IMG/VR virus record: IMGVR_UViG_3300015264_000041
Location: 1-33,401 of that record
Direction: 5' to 3' (one strand)
Source: a virus
DNA length: 33,401 bases
The notes beneath the pieces are model-generated. The model saw only the letters and a list, made by a program, of their open reading frames with translations. It made no database searches and was not told the origin of the DNA. Each line of letters begins with the position of its first letter. The first letter of the stretch is position 1. The translations under genes and the position numbers were made by a program. Below, one piece after another: positions 1-7,426 of this stretch.

Positions 1-2
1 CC

Positions 3-41
3 GAAGTCATTGAGGCGGCTGCCCATTACGTGAGGAGCTGA
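3..41 (+). CDS. C-terminal end of an upstream gene (possibly the capsid protein), partial
   Basis: An open frame runs in from the left edge and stops with TGA at 39-41, one base before the next ATG. Only about 12 codons are visible (ending AAHYVRS), too few to identify the product. In siphovirus order the gene before these small proteins is usually the major capsid protein, so that is a guess from position. Two other frames are not excluded: one also stays open until a TGA at 31-33. Confidence 0.3.
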   Translation, partial: EVIEAAAHYVRS

Positions 42-42
42 C

Positions 43-255
43 ATGGCCACACAGAAGCCCGCAGCGCAGCAGCCGGGGCCGGAGGCGGAAGAGCCGGGTG
101 CGCCGCTGGGCAGCGCGGGCGCGTCCAGTAACCCGCTGGTGCACCAGCTGCTCGCCGAGCGGATCATCGCGGCCAGTGACGGCGTGGACGACAAGGACGC
201 CGTGAAGGCCATCGACGCCAGGCTGGCGGACCTCGGCGTCAGCGTCAGCCAGTAA
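43..255 (+). CDS. Small hypothetical head-module protein
   Basis: 70 residues starting at ATG 43, with GAGGAG 7 bases upstream. The N-terminal third is low-complexity Ala/Pro/Gln/Glu. The C-terminal half (from about residue 28) looks helical and acidic (QLLAERIIAASDGVDD). No catalytic motif is visible. Its place directly behind the putative capsid end suggests a small head-associated protein, but this is inference only. It is followed by a strong RNA hairpin. Confidence 0.6.
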   Translation: MATQKPAAQQPGPEAEEPGAPLGSAGASSNPLVHQLLAERIIAASDGVDDKDAVKAIDARLADLGVSVSQ

Positions 256-260
256 AGACC

Positions 261-307
261 GGCGGCCCGGGTTCCCCGAGGTTCCCGGGCCGCCGCCCAA
301 CCTCGGG
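261..307 (+). promoter_or_regulatory. Two mutually exclusive RNA hairpins in an intergenic leader
   Basis: An 11-bp perfect stem is formed by 261-271 (GGCGGCCCGGG) and 284-294 (CCCGGGCCGCC). A second perfect 9-bp stem, CCCGAGGTT 275-283 with AACCTCGGG 299-307, shares the loop and the right arm of the first, so both cannot form together. The second ends right beside the ribosome site GGGAGAAGG of the next gene. No T run follows, so it may be a U-less terminator, a processing site or a translational switch. Confidence 0.55.
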
Positions 308-317
308 AGAAGGAAAC

Positions 318-563
318 ATGGACGTCGTCTATGCCACGTACACCGCGCAGGTGGTCACCCCCGATGAGGGGCGCCACATGGTCCACGGCGGCCAGCACTG
401 GGCCGCTAGTGACCCGGTGGTCGAGGCCGCGCCCGCAGGGCTGTTCTCGCCGGATCCCCGCTACGGGGTGTCGTACAGCGTGCCGCCGCCGGAGCTGGCC
501 GACCCGCCGGTTGAGCAGGCGACCGCGGCGCCGGGCGAGAAGCGGAACACGCGCCGTGGCTGA
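318..563 (+). CDS. Small hypothetical structural-region protein
   Basis: 81 residues from ATG 318, preceded by GGGAGAAGGAAAC. The sequence contains HMVHGGQHWAASDPVV and a Pro-rich C-terminus. No domain was recognised. Similar short proteins commonly sit between capsid and connector genes in actinophages. The last 8 bases overlap the next gene, so the two are probably translationally coupled. Confidence 0.6.
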   Translation: MDVVYATYTAQVVTPDEGRHMVHGGQHWAASDPVVEAAPAGLFSPDPRYGVSYSVPPPELADPPVEQATAAPGEKRNTRRG

Positions 564-765
564 CCGCATCGTGGGGTACCGCGTCAGCGGCGTTCTCTAC
601 CATCCTGCTGACGTCGGGATCCTGATCGAGTCCGAATCGGGCGGCGCTCGCGTGGTGCCAGCACCTGACGAGATCGTCCGCGACAGCCGTGAGCACCCGG
701 CCTGCCTGCTGCCCGGGACTATCGTCTTCTGCCCTGGGCCTGAAATCGCCGAGGTCCCGGCGTGA
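556..765 (+). CDS. Small hypothetical protein
   Basis: 69 residues from GTG 556, inside the end of the preceding gene; the longer in-frame extension upstream to 331 is a shadow of that gene. The product (MADRIVGYRVSGVLYHPADV at its N-terminus) looks like a small compact beta-rich protein and has no motif I can name. It overlaps the glycosyltransferase start by four bases (GTGA). Confidence 0.6.
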   Translation: MADRIVGYRVSGVLYHPADVGILIESESGGARVVPAPDEIVRDSREHPACLLPGTIVFCPGPEIAEVPA

Positions 766-2207
766 CCGCCCCGGAGGACCGCGCGACCGCGGTCACCGTC
801 GCGTACGTCCACGACGGCAAGAACCTCGCCCACAGCTGGCATCACTCGATGGTGCAGCTGATCGGGTGGGACCTGGCGAATGAGGCCAGGATCCTGCGCG
901 GCGGCTACATCGCGATGAAGCACGGCACTGACGGCCTGGCCGATGCCCGCAACAAGGCCGTGCGGCTGTTCCTGGCCGAGCGTGAGGCGGACTGGCTGTT
1001 CTGGACCGACACCGACATGGGCTTCGCGGCGGACACGGTGGACCGCCTGCTGGCGGCGGCTGATCCCGTGGAGCGGCCGGTAGTCGGGGGCCTGGCGTTC
1101 ACCTGGCGGGAGGACAGCCAGGACGGCATGGGCGGCTGGCGGACCTCCCCGGCGCCCACCATCTTTGACTGGCGCGTGCTGGACGACGGGCAGATGGGCT
1201 TCGTGGTCCGGTTCAACTACCCGCCGGACACGGTGACCGCCTGCGCGGGGACTGGCGCGGCGTGCGTGCTCATCCACCGGTCGGTGTTCGAGAAGGTCGC
1301 CGCCGCCTACGGCGAGCACTGGTATGACCGGATCCCGAACACGACGACCGGGCAGCTCGTCAGCGAGGACCTGTCGCTGTGCCTGCGCGCGGGGGCGCTG
1401 AAGATCCCGGTCCACGTGCACACCGGGGTGCCAACGACCCACCAGAAGATGATCTGGGTCAGCGAGGATGACTACATGGCCGCGCGGGTGCTGGCCGCGC
1501 TGCCGCCGCCGGTGCCGCCGGCGACTGAGGCGACGGCGGTGATCGTCCCGGTGCTGGGCAGGCCGGGTAACGCGGCACCGTTCATGGCATCGCTGGCCGC
1601 GCCGGGCGCCCCGCTGGCTCATGTGTACGCGGTCGCCGATGAGGCCGATGCGGAGACCATCGCGGCGTGGAAGGAAGCCGGGGCCAAGGTCATCGCCATA
1701 GACCGGGCCGACGGGTCAGGGGCGCCGGGGACGTTCGCCGAGAAAGTCAACGCCGGCTACAGGATGACCGCTGAGCCGTGGCTGCTCCTGGTAGGCGATG
1801 ACGTGCGGTTCCACCCCGGGTGGCTGGACCAGGCGCAGCACGCGGCCCGGGACGGCGCTGACGTGGTCGGCACGAACGACATGCACAACCCGAGGTGCGC
1901 CGCTGGCGAGTGGTCGCCGCACCCGCTCATCCGCCGCGCCTACATTGACGAGGCGGGCGCGTCGTGGGACGGCCCGAAGGTCGTGGCCCATGAGGGCTAC
2001 CGGCACAACTTCCCCGATGACGAGATCGCGGCGGCGGCGGCGCAGCGCGGCGCGTGGGTGATGGCCCCGCACGCGAAGGTGGAGGCGCTGCACCCGCTGT
2101 GGGGCAATGCCGCTGACGACGCGACGTACGCGCTCGGGCGGAAGCACTTCGAGCAGGACAAGGCCCTGTTTGAGGCAAGGCTTGTCAAGTATGGCAAATG
2201 TCTTTGA
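762..2207 (+). CDS. Tandem-domain glycosyltransferase (two GT-A folds)
   Basis: 481 residues from GTG 762. The N-terminal half contains LFWTDTDMGF with a DxD motif at D83/D85, the metal and nucleotide-sugar site of GT-A glycosyltransferases. It is preceded by an ARNKAVR helix typical of family-2-like phage enzymes. A second GT-A-like unit starts near residue 258 (AVIVPVLGRPGN) and has LLVGDDV near residue 346. The arrangement suggests a bifunctional enzyme or one catalytic plus one accessory domain. It lies among virion genes next to a methyltransferase and beta-rich decoration proteins, so modification of capsid or tail protein is the likely role (inference). Sugar donor and acceptor cannot be read from the sequence. 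Confidence 0.8.
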   Translation: MTAPEDRATAVTVAYVHDGKNLAHSWHHSMVQLIGWDLANEARILRGGYIAMKHGTDGLADARNKAVRLFLAEREADWLFWTDTDMGFAADTVDRLLAAADPVERPVVGGLAFTWREDSQDGMGGWRTSPAPTIFDWRVLDDGQMGFVVRFNYPPDTVTACAGTGAACVLIHRSVFEKVAAAYGEHWYDRIPNTTTGQLVSEDLSLCLRAGALKIPVHVHTGVPTTHQKMIWVSEDDYMAARVLAALPPPVPPATEATAVIVPVLGRPGNAAPFMASLAAPGAPLAHVYAVADEADAETIAAWKEAGAKVIAIDRADGSGAPGTFAEKVNAGYRMTAEPWLLLVGDDVRFHPGWLDQAQHAARDGADVVGTNDMHNPRCAAGEWSPHPLIRRAYIDEAGASWDGPKVVAHEGYRHNFPDDEIAAAAAQRGAWVMAPHAKVEALHPLWGNAADDATYALGRKHFEQDKALFEARLVKYGKCL

Positions 2208-2210
2208 CCT

Positions 2211-2227
2211 GCTAGAATGGCTAGAAT
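2211..2227 (+). promoter_or_regulatory. Candidate extended -10 promoter for the HNH gene
   Basis: In an AT-rich patch directly after the glycosyltransferase stop, TGCTAGAAT (2210-2218) matches an extended -10 element (TGn plus TAGAAT), and TAGAAT recurs at 2222-2227. No good -35 hexamer is spaced at 16-18 bp. The patch contrasts with the surrounding GC-rich coding DNA and may let the inserted HNH gene be expressed on its own. Confidence 0.4.
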
Positions 2228-2287
2228 CGAACGCCCCGGCGAGTGCAGCAACACCCCCGGGGCCTGGCCGACTGCTAAGGAGTCGAC

Positions 2288-2770
2288 GTGGCCATCATCG
2301 AATGCGCCTGCCCGTGTGGCAAGGGGTTCACGGCTAAGTCATCGGATGTCGCCCGAGGCGGAGGCAAGTACTGCTCCCCTGCCTGTTACTACCGGTTCGT
2401 CAGGGACGCGGCGCGTTCGGACTGGAAGGGCGACGAGGTCAGCTATGCAGGACTCCACCAGTGGGTTCGTCGCCTCAAGGGGGCACCCGCCTGCTGTGAG
2501 TTCTGCGGTGCAACCGAGAGCCTGGAATGGGCCAACATATCGGGTGAGTACCTGCGCGAGCCCGCCGATTGGATGTCGCTTTGCGTGCCATGCCATCGGC
2601 GTTACGACAGGGACAAGCGCTTGACCTGTCAGCGAGGGCATCCCTGGACGCCTGAGAACACCAGGGTTAAAGCGTCAGGCTGGCGGAGTTGCCGCACCTG
2701 CGCGAGAGAGGCAAGGCGCAGGCGTTACCAGCGGGGCAGGGAGAATGGCCGTGCACCAAGAAGCCTATGA
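2288..2770 (+). CDS. HNH homing-endonuclease-like protein
   Basis: 160 residues from GTG 2288, preceded by AAGGAG. Paired cysteines suggest several zinc knuckles: C6/C8/C10 with C29/C33, C70/C73 with C99/C102, and C114 with C135/C138. The segment CEFCGATESLEWANISGEY followed by LCVPCHRRYD matches the phage HNH variety that has WANISG in place of the classical first His pair. Such proteins are usually free-standing homing endonucleases. Base composition is lower in GC than the neighbours and the gene has its own AT-rich leader, consistent with insertion between the glycosyltransferase and the methyltransferase. It overlaps the next gene by 26 bases. Confidence 0.75.
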   Translation: MAIIECACPCGKGFTAKSSDVARGGGKYCSPACYYRFVRDAARSDWKGDEVSYAGLHQWVRRLKGAPACCEFCGATESLEWANISGEYLREPADWMSLCVPCHRRYDRDKRLTCQRGHPWTPENTRVKASGWRSCRTCAREARRRRYQRGRENGRAPRSL

Positions 2771-3290
2771 GTGGGTAGCAAAGTACGCCACGGATGACGC
2801 GATTAGCGTCCTTGACATCGGCGGCCGCTCGATCAACGGCTCCGTGCGCCCGCTGTTCCCCGCCGCCACCCGCTACACGGTCCTGGACGCGCTGCCCGGC
2901 GAGCGGGTCACTGACGTTGACATCATCGCCGACGCCGCCACCTGGAATCCGTCCGGCCAGTGGTGGGACGTGGTGGTCTGCGCGGAGGTGCTGGAGCACG
3001 CCGCCTCCTGGCGGGCGATCCTGCGCACCGCGTACGCGGCGTGCGCGCCGGCCGGCCGGCTTATCGTCACCACCGCCGCGCCTGGCCGGCCGCCGCACTC
3101 GGCGGTGGACGGGGAGCTCCGGCTGCTGCCCGGCGAGCATTACGCGAACATCCGCCCGGCCGAGCTGGAGCGGGCGCTGACGGCGGCGGGGTGGGCCGAG
3201 GTGGTGACGGACGTGCGGGAGTTCCCTGCCGACGTGCGCGCGACGGCGGTGAAGGCCGCCAGGGACGCAGGGCCGGGCGGTGAGGCGTGA
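2745..3290 (+). CDS. Class I SAM-dependent methyltransferase
   Basis: 181 residues from ATG 2745. Motif I is VLDIGGR (residues 22-28), a slightly degenerate GxGxG loop. An acidic residue follows strand 2 (TVLDALPG), and CAEVLEHA (79-86) is the usual motif II/post-II of Methyltransf_11/23 families. Length is normal for a stand-alone domain. The substrate is unknown. It lies beside a glycosyltransferase in a virion-gene cassette, so it may modify a sugar or a virion protein rather than DNA; no DNA-target domain is visible. The stop overlaps the next GTG by four bases. Confidence 0.8.
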   Translation: MAVHQEAYEWVAKYATDDAISVLDIGGRSINGSVRPLFPAATRYTVLDALPGERVTDVDIIADAATWNPSGQWWDVVVCAEVLEHAASWRAILRTAYAACAPAGRLIVTTAAPGRPPHSAVDGELRLLPGEHYANIRPAELERALTAAGWAEVVTDVREFPADVRATAVKAARDAGPGGEA

Positions 3291-3991
3291 CCTGGAGCGT
3301 CCTGCAGTCCGCCGGTAACAACTTTTTTGGCACCAGCGTCACGGCCACGTTCGGGAGTAACGCCGGGAGCGGCAACAAGATCATCGCCGCCGTCGGCAGC
3401 GACTGGTCCGACGCCCCGACGTCCGTCAAGGACGCGGCGGGCAACGCCTGGACCCAGCTGGGGTCGGCCACCTCCACGACGAACGGCTCCATCTGGCTGT
3501 ACGGCCTGGACGTCCCGGCCGGCGACGTGGGCATCGCGGTGGCGCTCACGGCCCTGTTCCCCAGCTCCAACGGGCAGTCGGTCGTCGTCGCCGAGGTGTC
3601 CGGCTTGCTGGCCGGGAACACCGCGGCGATGCTGGACGGCTCCCCGGCGACGCTGACCGGCACGGCGACGACGACCGGCTCCCCGTCGTACTCCTCCGCC
3701 GCGTCCGGTGAGTTCCTGGCCTGCGGCTACGCGGACAAGGGCGGCGCCGTCACGGTCACGGCGGCGTCCGGGATGACCCGCGCCTCCGGTTCCCAGGCCA
3801 ACTTCAGCGACGCATCGCTCGAGTACGGCAACAGCACGGGCGGCTCGGAGTCCACGGGCTTCGGGGGCGCGTACAGCGGCGGCTGGACCGTGCTCACGGT
3901 GGCGTTCAAGCTCGCCGCCGGCGCGGCATCGGTAACGCCCGCCCCGGTAGTGGTCCCGCAGGCGGCGGTCATGCAGGCAGCCAACTGGTAA
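3287..3991 (+). CDS. Putative virion surface/decoration protein (beta-rich)
   Basis: 234 residues from GTG 3287. The chain is rich in Gly, Ser, Thr and Ala with alternating hydrophobic strands (IIAAVGSDW, SIWLYGLDVPAGD, SVVVAEVSG), as in beta-sandwich decoration or adhesin domains. The DAAGNAW...L pattern occurs in actinobacterial and phage surface proteins. No enzymatic motif is seen. The last 20 residues carry TPAPVVVP, also found in the repeat protein encoded at 4780-5673. This shared tail suggests that the two proteins belong together (inference). Confidence 0.6.
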   Translation: MTWSVLQSAGNNFFGTSVTATFGSNAGSGNKIIAAVGSDWSDAPTSVKDAAGNAWTQLGSATSTTNGSIWLYGLDVPAGDVGIAVALTALFPSSNGQSVVVAEVSGLLAGNTAAMLDGSPATLTGTATTTGSPSYSSAASGEFLACGYADKGGAVTVTAASGMTRASGSQANFSDASLEYGNSTGGSESTGFGGAYSGGWTVLTVAFKLAAGAASVTPAPVVVPQAAVMQAANW

Positions 3992-4009
3992 CAAGCGAAA
4001 GAGGCAGAG

Positions 4010-4501
4010 ATGGCCAAGGCCGGTTACAGCATTACTACGGGCGTTGCGGGAACAGCCGGGACGGCCCTGTCCGCCGGCGTCGCGAAGTCGGTCCTGACGG
4101 TTATCGCCCCGGCGACGTTCGGCATCGACCTGACGAAGATGCGGCTCGGCTTCGACGGCGTGACGGCGTCTGCCGTGCCGGTAGCGGTGGAGATGTGCGA
4201 TAACACGCTGGCGACCAACAGCACTCCGGGGACGGCCAACACCAACGGCAACACGAGCATCAACCAGGTGTACGGCCGGACGATCGTGGCCGGGTTCACC
4301 GGGTTCTACAACTCGACGTCGGAGCCGACTGTCCTGACGTCGTACGACCGGTGGACGCTCACCCCGAACGGGGGCTTGGTGATCTATGACTGGCCGCTGG
4401 GGTCCACGCACGACACTCCGGTGTCGGCGGGCATCACGCTGCGCTGCAACGCGCCGGCCGCAGTGAACTGCACGGCGACTTTCTGGATGGAAAGGTGCTA
4501 G
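4010..4501 (+). CDS. Putative virion structural protein
   Basis: 163 residues from ATG 4010, with GAAAGAGG upstream. The composition is that of a beta-rich structural protein (many Thr, Ala, Gly and Val; few charges). Landmarks are ATFGIDLTKMRLGFDG near the start and NCTATFWMERC at the C-terminus. I recall similar proteins from actinophage head regions but cannot name a family with certainty. It sits in the decoration cassette and its stop abuts the next GTG. Confidence 0.6.
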   Translation: MAKAGYSITTGVAGTAGTALSAGVAKSVLTVIAPATFGIDLTKMRLGFDGVTASAVPVAVEMCDNTLATNSTPGTANTNGNTSINQVYGRTIVAGFTGFYNSTSEPTVLTSYDRWTLTPNGGLVIYDWPLGSTHDTPVSAGITLRCNAPAAVNCTATFWMERC

Positions 4502-4765
4502 GTGAAGCCCGAGCAGCTTGAGTACGCGGCGCCGGGTCCGGGTCAGTGCATCCTGCACAACATCGGCGGTGAGCTGCTCGTGGAGCGCGCCGACGCGGTC
4601 GTGGCGATCCCCGAGGCGCTAGTGGCGCAGGTCCGGGCCGGGACGGCCCCGGCGGGCCTGAGCCTGGACGGGCCGGTGCTGGTCATCGACGGCAGCAACC
4701 AGCGGGTGTCCTACCGGCTGGGGCGATGCCCGCAGCCTGGTTACCTGCTGGGAACGCTGGCCTGA
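4502..4765 (+). CDS. Small hypothetical protein of the decoration cassette
   Basis: 87 residues from GTG 4502, immediately after the previous stop. It has a compact alpha/beta appearance (CILHNIGGELLVERADAVV, then GPVLVIDGSNQRVSYRLG). No motif was recognised. The lack of any gap implies co-translation with its neighbour. Confidence 0.6.
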   Translation: MKPEQLEYAAPGPGQCILHNIGGELLVERADAVVAIPEALVAQVRAGTAPAGLSLDGPVLVIDGSNQRVSYRLGRCPQPGYLLGTLA

Positions 4766-4779
4766 GCTTAGGAGGCGCC

Positions 4780-5673
4780 GTGGCCGTTCACGGGCGCGCC
4801 CACCCGGCCCCGGCGGTCATCTCCCGGGGCAGCCTCGCCGATGCCCCTGTCCTGACCACGCCCGCGCCCGTCATCCGGCAGGCGGCGGCGACCCCGCGAT
4901 TCGGGCAGCCTAACCAGGTCCAGTTCTCCCGCGCGTCGCTGCAGGACCTCGCGACCCCGGTTACCGCGGCGCCGGTGATCCGGCAGGCCGCCGCGACCCC
5001 GGGGTTCGGGGCGCCGAACGCGGCGCTGGCGTCCCGGGGCTCGCTAGCCGACGCCCCGGTCCTGGTCACCCCGGCTCCGGTGGTGGTCCCGGCGGCGGCG
5101 ACGCCGCGGTGGGGTGCCCCCGGGGCACCGGTCCTGTCCGCCGCGCCGGCCATCGCGGTGATCGTCACGCAGGCGTCGCCGTCGCCGCTGGTCACCTGGC
5201 AGCAGCCGCCGCCAGTGCCCCCGGCGCAGGCGCTGACGTCGCGGTCATCGCTAGCAGACGCGCCAGCCCTGACCACGCCGCGGCCCGTCGTCGTGATGGC
5301 GACGGCGGTCACGGCGCAAGGGCGCCCGCAGGCCGCGGTCATCTCCGCCAGCCCGGCGCCTGCCGTCGCCTCCGTGGCGGTCGCCCCGCAGCCGGTCATC
5401 GTCGCGGCGCCGGTGAAGCTGGCCGCGGCGCAGCCGCCGGTGATCCTGCGGGCCACGCTCGCCGACCCGCCCGTCCTGGTCACCCCGGCTCCGCTGGTGG
5501 TGGCGCGGCCCGTGTGGTGGCCGCCGGTGTTCCCGGTGATCACCTCGGCGCCGTTCATCGCGCCGCCGCCGCCGGTGACGTTCGGCCGGTCGGCGGCCAC
5601 GGGGCGCACCGTGACCTCAGCCGTGCCGGGCACGGGCACGGGCGTGATCGCAGTACCGGGAGGACAGCCATGA
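4780..5673 (+). CDS. Pro/Ala-rich repeat protein, putative fibrous decoration protein
   Basis: 297 residues from GTG 4780, with a perfect AGGAGG at 4770-4775. Five diverged repeats start near residues 15, 50, 85, 154 and 224, with core pattern R-x-S/T-L-x-D-x-P-V-L-x-T-P-x-P-V. The first three have a period of about 35 residues and also share AAATP followed by an aromatic residue. The protein is nearly free of charged residues and of Cys, rich in Pro, Ala, Val and Thr, and has a GTGTGV tail. It could form an extended fibre or linker on the virion and is a plausible target for the glycosyltransferase through its Thr/Ser-Pro sites (inference). It overlaps the connector gene by four bases. Confidence 0.6.
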   Translation: MAVHGRAHPAPAVISRGSLADAPVLTTPAPVIRQAAATPRFGQPNQVQFSRASLQDLATPVTAAPVIRQAAATPGFGAPNAALASRGSLADAPVLVTPAPVVVPAAATPRWGAPGAPVLSAAPAIAVIVTQASPSPLVTWQQPPPVPPAQALTSRSSLADAPALTTPRPVVVMATAVTAQGRPQAAVISASPAPAVASVAVAPQPVIVAAPVKLAAAQPPVILRATLADPPVLVTPAPLVVARPVWWPPVFPVITSAPFIAPPPPVTFGRSAATGRTVTSAVPGTGTGVIAVPGGQP

Positions 5674-6494
5674 TCGACCTCGGGCAGGTCTACGAGGCCA
5701 CCCTGACCATCGCGGGCCAGGCGAGCCCGCCCGCGATGGTCACGCTGACGATCACGCTGCCCGACCAGACCACCGTCACCCCCGTAGTCGGCGCCGGCGC
5801 GGCGTCCGGCGCCGACTGGGTGCTCACCGTCGACTACCCGACGGTGCAGGCCGGGCTGCACAAGGCCGCGTGGGTGACGACCGGCCCGGGGACCGCCGTC
5901 GTCGACTACTTCCCCGTCCGGCAGTTCATCAGCATCATCTCCATCGCTGAGGCGAAGGAGCACCTGAACAAGTCGCCGGGCGTGAAGCCGGCTGACGCGG
6001 AGCTGCGCCGGTTCATGATGGCCGCCACCGAGCTCATCGAGTCCAAGGCGGGGACCTGCGTCATCCGCCAGATCGCCGGCGAGTTCATCCCCGGTGACTT
6101 CCGCCGCATGATCCGCCTGCCCTCGGCGCCCGTGCCGTCGGCCGCCTCGGTCACCTCCATCGCCAGCCTGCGGGCGGGCGGCCCCTCGTGGGCGACGGCG
6201 GACCTGATCGTGAACCCGCGCGCCGGGACGTGCCAGGCGGCGGACCGCCGCGGGTTCTGGGGCGGCCCGTGGCAGTGGTCCGGCACCGCCGGGCGGGCGG
6301 TGATCCCCGAGCGGCTGGAGCACGCGGAGAAGGAGCAGCTGCGGCACCTGTGGGAGACGCAGCGGGGCGCGCAGCCGCGGGCGCCGCTGGCTGGCGACGA
6401 GGCGTTCACCACGTCCGCCGGGTGGACGTTCAGCGTGCCGCGCCGGGTGCTGGAGCTGCTCGAGGCGGACATCATCCCGGTGGTCTGCGCGTGA
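5670..6494 (+). CDS. Head-tail connector (adaptor) with N-terminal Ig-like domain
   Basis: 274 residues from ATG 5670 in an ATGA overlap; the much longer frame upstream is a shadow. Residues 1-85 look like a beta-sandwich domain (YEATLTIAGQ, WVLTVDYPTVQAGLHKAAWV). From about residue 90, SIAEAKEHLNKSPGVKPADAE begins a helical bundle with RRFMMAATELIESKAGTC, the signature of HK97 gp6-like/Phage_connect head-tail adaptors. Gene order (adaptor, small protein, tail terminator, major tail protein) agrees. The fused Ig-like domain is an actinophage elaboration. Confidence 0.75.
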   Translation: MIDLGQVYEATLTIAGQASPPAMVTLTITLPDQTTVTPVVGAGAASGADWVLTVDYPTVQAGLHKAAWVTTGPGTAVVDYFPVRQFISIISIAEAKEHLNKSPGVKPADAELRRFMMAATELIESKAGTCVIRQIAGEFIPGDFRRMIRLPSAPVPSAASVTSIASLRAGGPSWATADLIVNPRAGTCQAADRRGFWGGPWQWSGTAGRAVIPERLEHAEKEQLRHLWETQRGAQPRAPLAGDEAFTTSAGWTFSVPRRVLELLEADIIPVVCA

Positions 6495-6685
6495 GCGGCC
6501 GCCTGACCGTCGTCATCACGTGGATGGACGGAAAGCAAGAAATCTACTCCTGCGCGAGCGCCCAGGAGATCAACGGCGTGCTCTACCTGAGGGCGCACCT
6601 GTCGGGCATCACCGCGACCGTGACAGCGCCGGACAGGCAGTTCCCCATCGCGAACATCCGCACGTGGACGACGGAGGGCCAGTGA
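6491..6685 (+). CDS. Small hypothetical protein in the connector region
   Basis: 64 residues from GTG 6491, overlapping the adaptor stop by four bases (GTGA). It contains VVITWMDGKQEIYSC and alternating beta-type residues. Position would fit a head-tail stopper, but it is short for one. Its end overlaps the next GTG by four bases. Confidence 0.6.
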   Translation: MSGRLTVVITWMDGKQEIYSCASAQEINGVLYLRAHLSGITATVTAPDRQFPIANIRTWTTEGQ

Positions 6686-7146
6686 GCTGGGCGTCGTCCG
6701 CGCCGCTGGCGATGAAGGCCATGGCGGCGCTGTTCACCGCCTGGCCCGCCCTGGCCGGGGTGAAGGTCAAGGACATGGGGGACCTGTCCGACTCCGACGC
6801 CATGGCCGTGCTGACGGTCGGCTACCTCAACCCGGACGAGGACAGCCACGCCGACGCTAACAACGCCAGCGCGGACCTGTCCGGCGGCGTGGACCGCGAG
6901 GCGATCACGGTCCGCTGCGGCCTCGCGGTGCTGACGGGCGATGAGGGCGACGCGGCGGCCGCGCGGGACGCGGCGTTCGCGATCCTCGCCGCCGCCGGCG
7001 CGTGCCTGGTCGCCAACCAGACGCTGTCCCGTACGGCGATGAGCGCGCGGGTCTCCGGGTGGTCGCTGCGCACGGACCAGGTAGGCGTCGGCTACCGGGC
7101 GCAGGTCGACTTCACCGTGTCGGTGGACGCCTTCACTCAGCGATAG
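6682..7146 (+). CDS. Tail terminator-like protein
   Basis: 154 residues from GTG 6682 (GTGA overlap); upstream extension in this frame is shadow. The plan is an N-terminal helix with FTAWPALAGVKV, a central strand AVLTVGYLNP, a helix AAARDAAFAILAAAG and C-terminal strands ending in VDFTVSVDAF. This resembles the small alpha/beta tail terminator family (gpU/gp9-like) that precedes major tail proteins. No catalytic motif is expected. The call rests on architecture and order. Confidence 0.6.
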   Translation: MSWASSAPLAMKAMAALFTAWPALAGVKVKDMGDLSDSDAMAVLTVGYLNPDEDSHADANNASADLSGGVDREAITVRCGLAVLTGDEGDAAAARDAAFAILAAAGACLVANQTLSRTAMSARVSGWSLRTDQVGVGYRAQVDFTVSVDAFTQR

Positions 7147-7156
7147 GAGAGCGGCG

Positions 7157-7405
7157 ATGTCGCCAGTTACCTCGGAGTGGTTCGCCAAGCGGCTCGCCGA
7201 GGCGGGCGTGATCTCGGCGGAGGAGCTGAACGAGATATCGCGGATCGTCATCGACTGCACGGTCGGCAACGCGGTGCAGGTCTACGTCCAGCGGTTCGGC
7301 CAGGCGGACGCGCTGGAGAAAGCTCGCGCCCATGCTCGGCGGGAAGCTGCGCGACGGCAGGGAGACGGCAGAGGCCGGGATCCTGGCGCGCCCGGCGGCA
7401 AGTAG
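7157..7405 (+). CDS. Small hypothetical protein
   Basis: 82 residues from ATG 7157, with GGAGAG upstream. The N-terminal half is a helical segment (EWFAKRLAEAGVISAEEL) and the C-terminus is very basic (RAHARREAARRQG). No family was recognised. It is a typical small gene between terminator and tail tube genes. Confidence 0.55.
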   Translation: MSPVTSEWFAKRLAEAGVISAEELNEISRIVIDCTVGNAVQVYVQRFGQADALEKARAHARREAARRQGDGRGRDPGAPGGK

Positions 7406-7426
7406 CGACTAGCGAAGGGAGCCGCG

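Noticed and set aside
597-1622. 341-codon minus-strand frame opposite the glycosyltransferase
   Set aside because: Arg/His/Gly-rich composition typical of antisense shadow in GC-rich DNA; the plus strand holds a convincing enzyme.
3140-6347. Long minus-strand frames opposite the decoration and connector genes
   Set aside because: No motifs, skewed composition, and they run against a well-ordered rightward operon with overlapping starts and ribosome sites.
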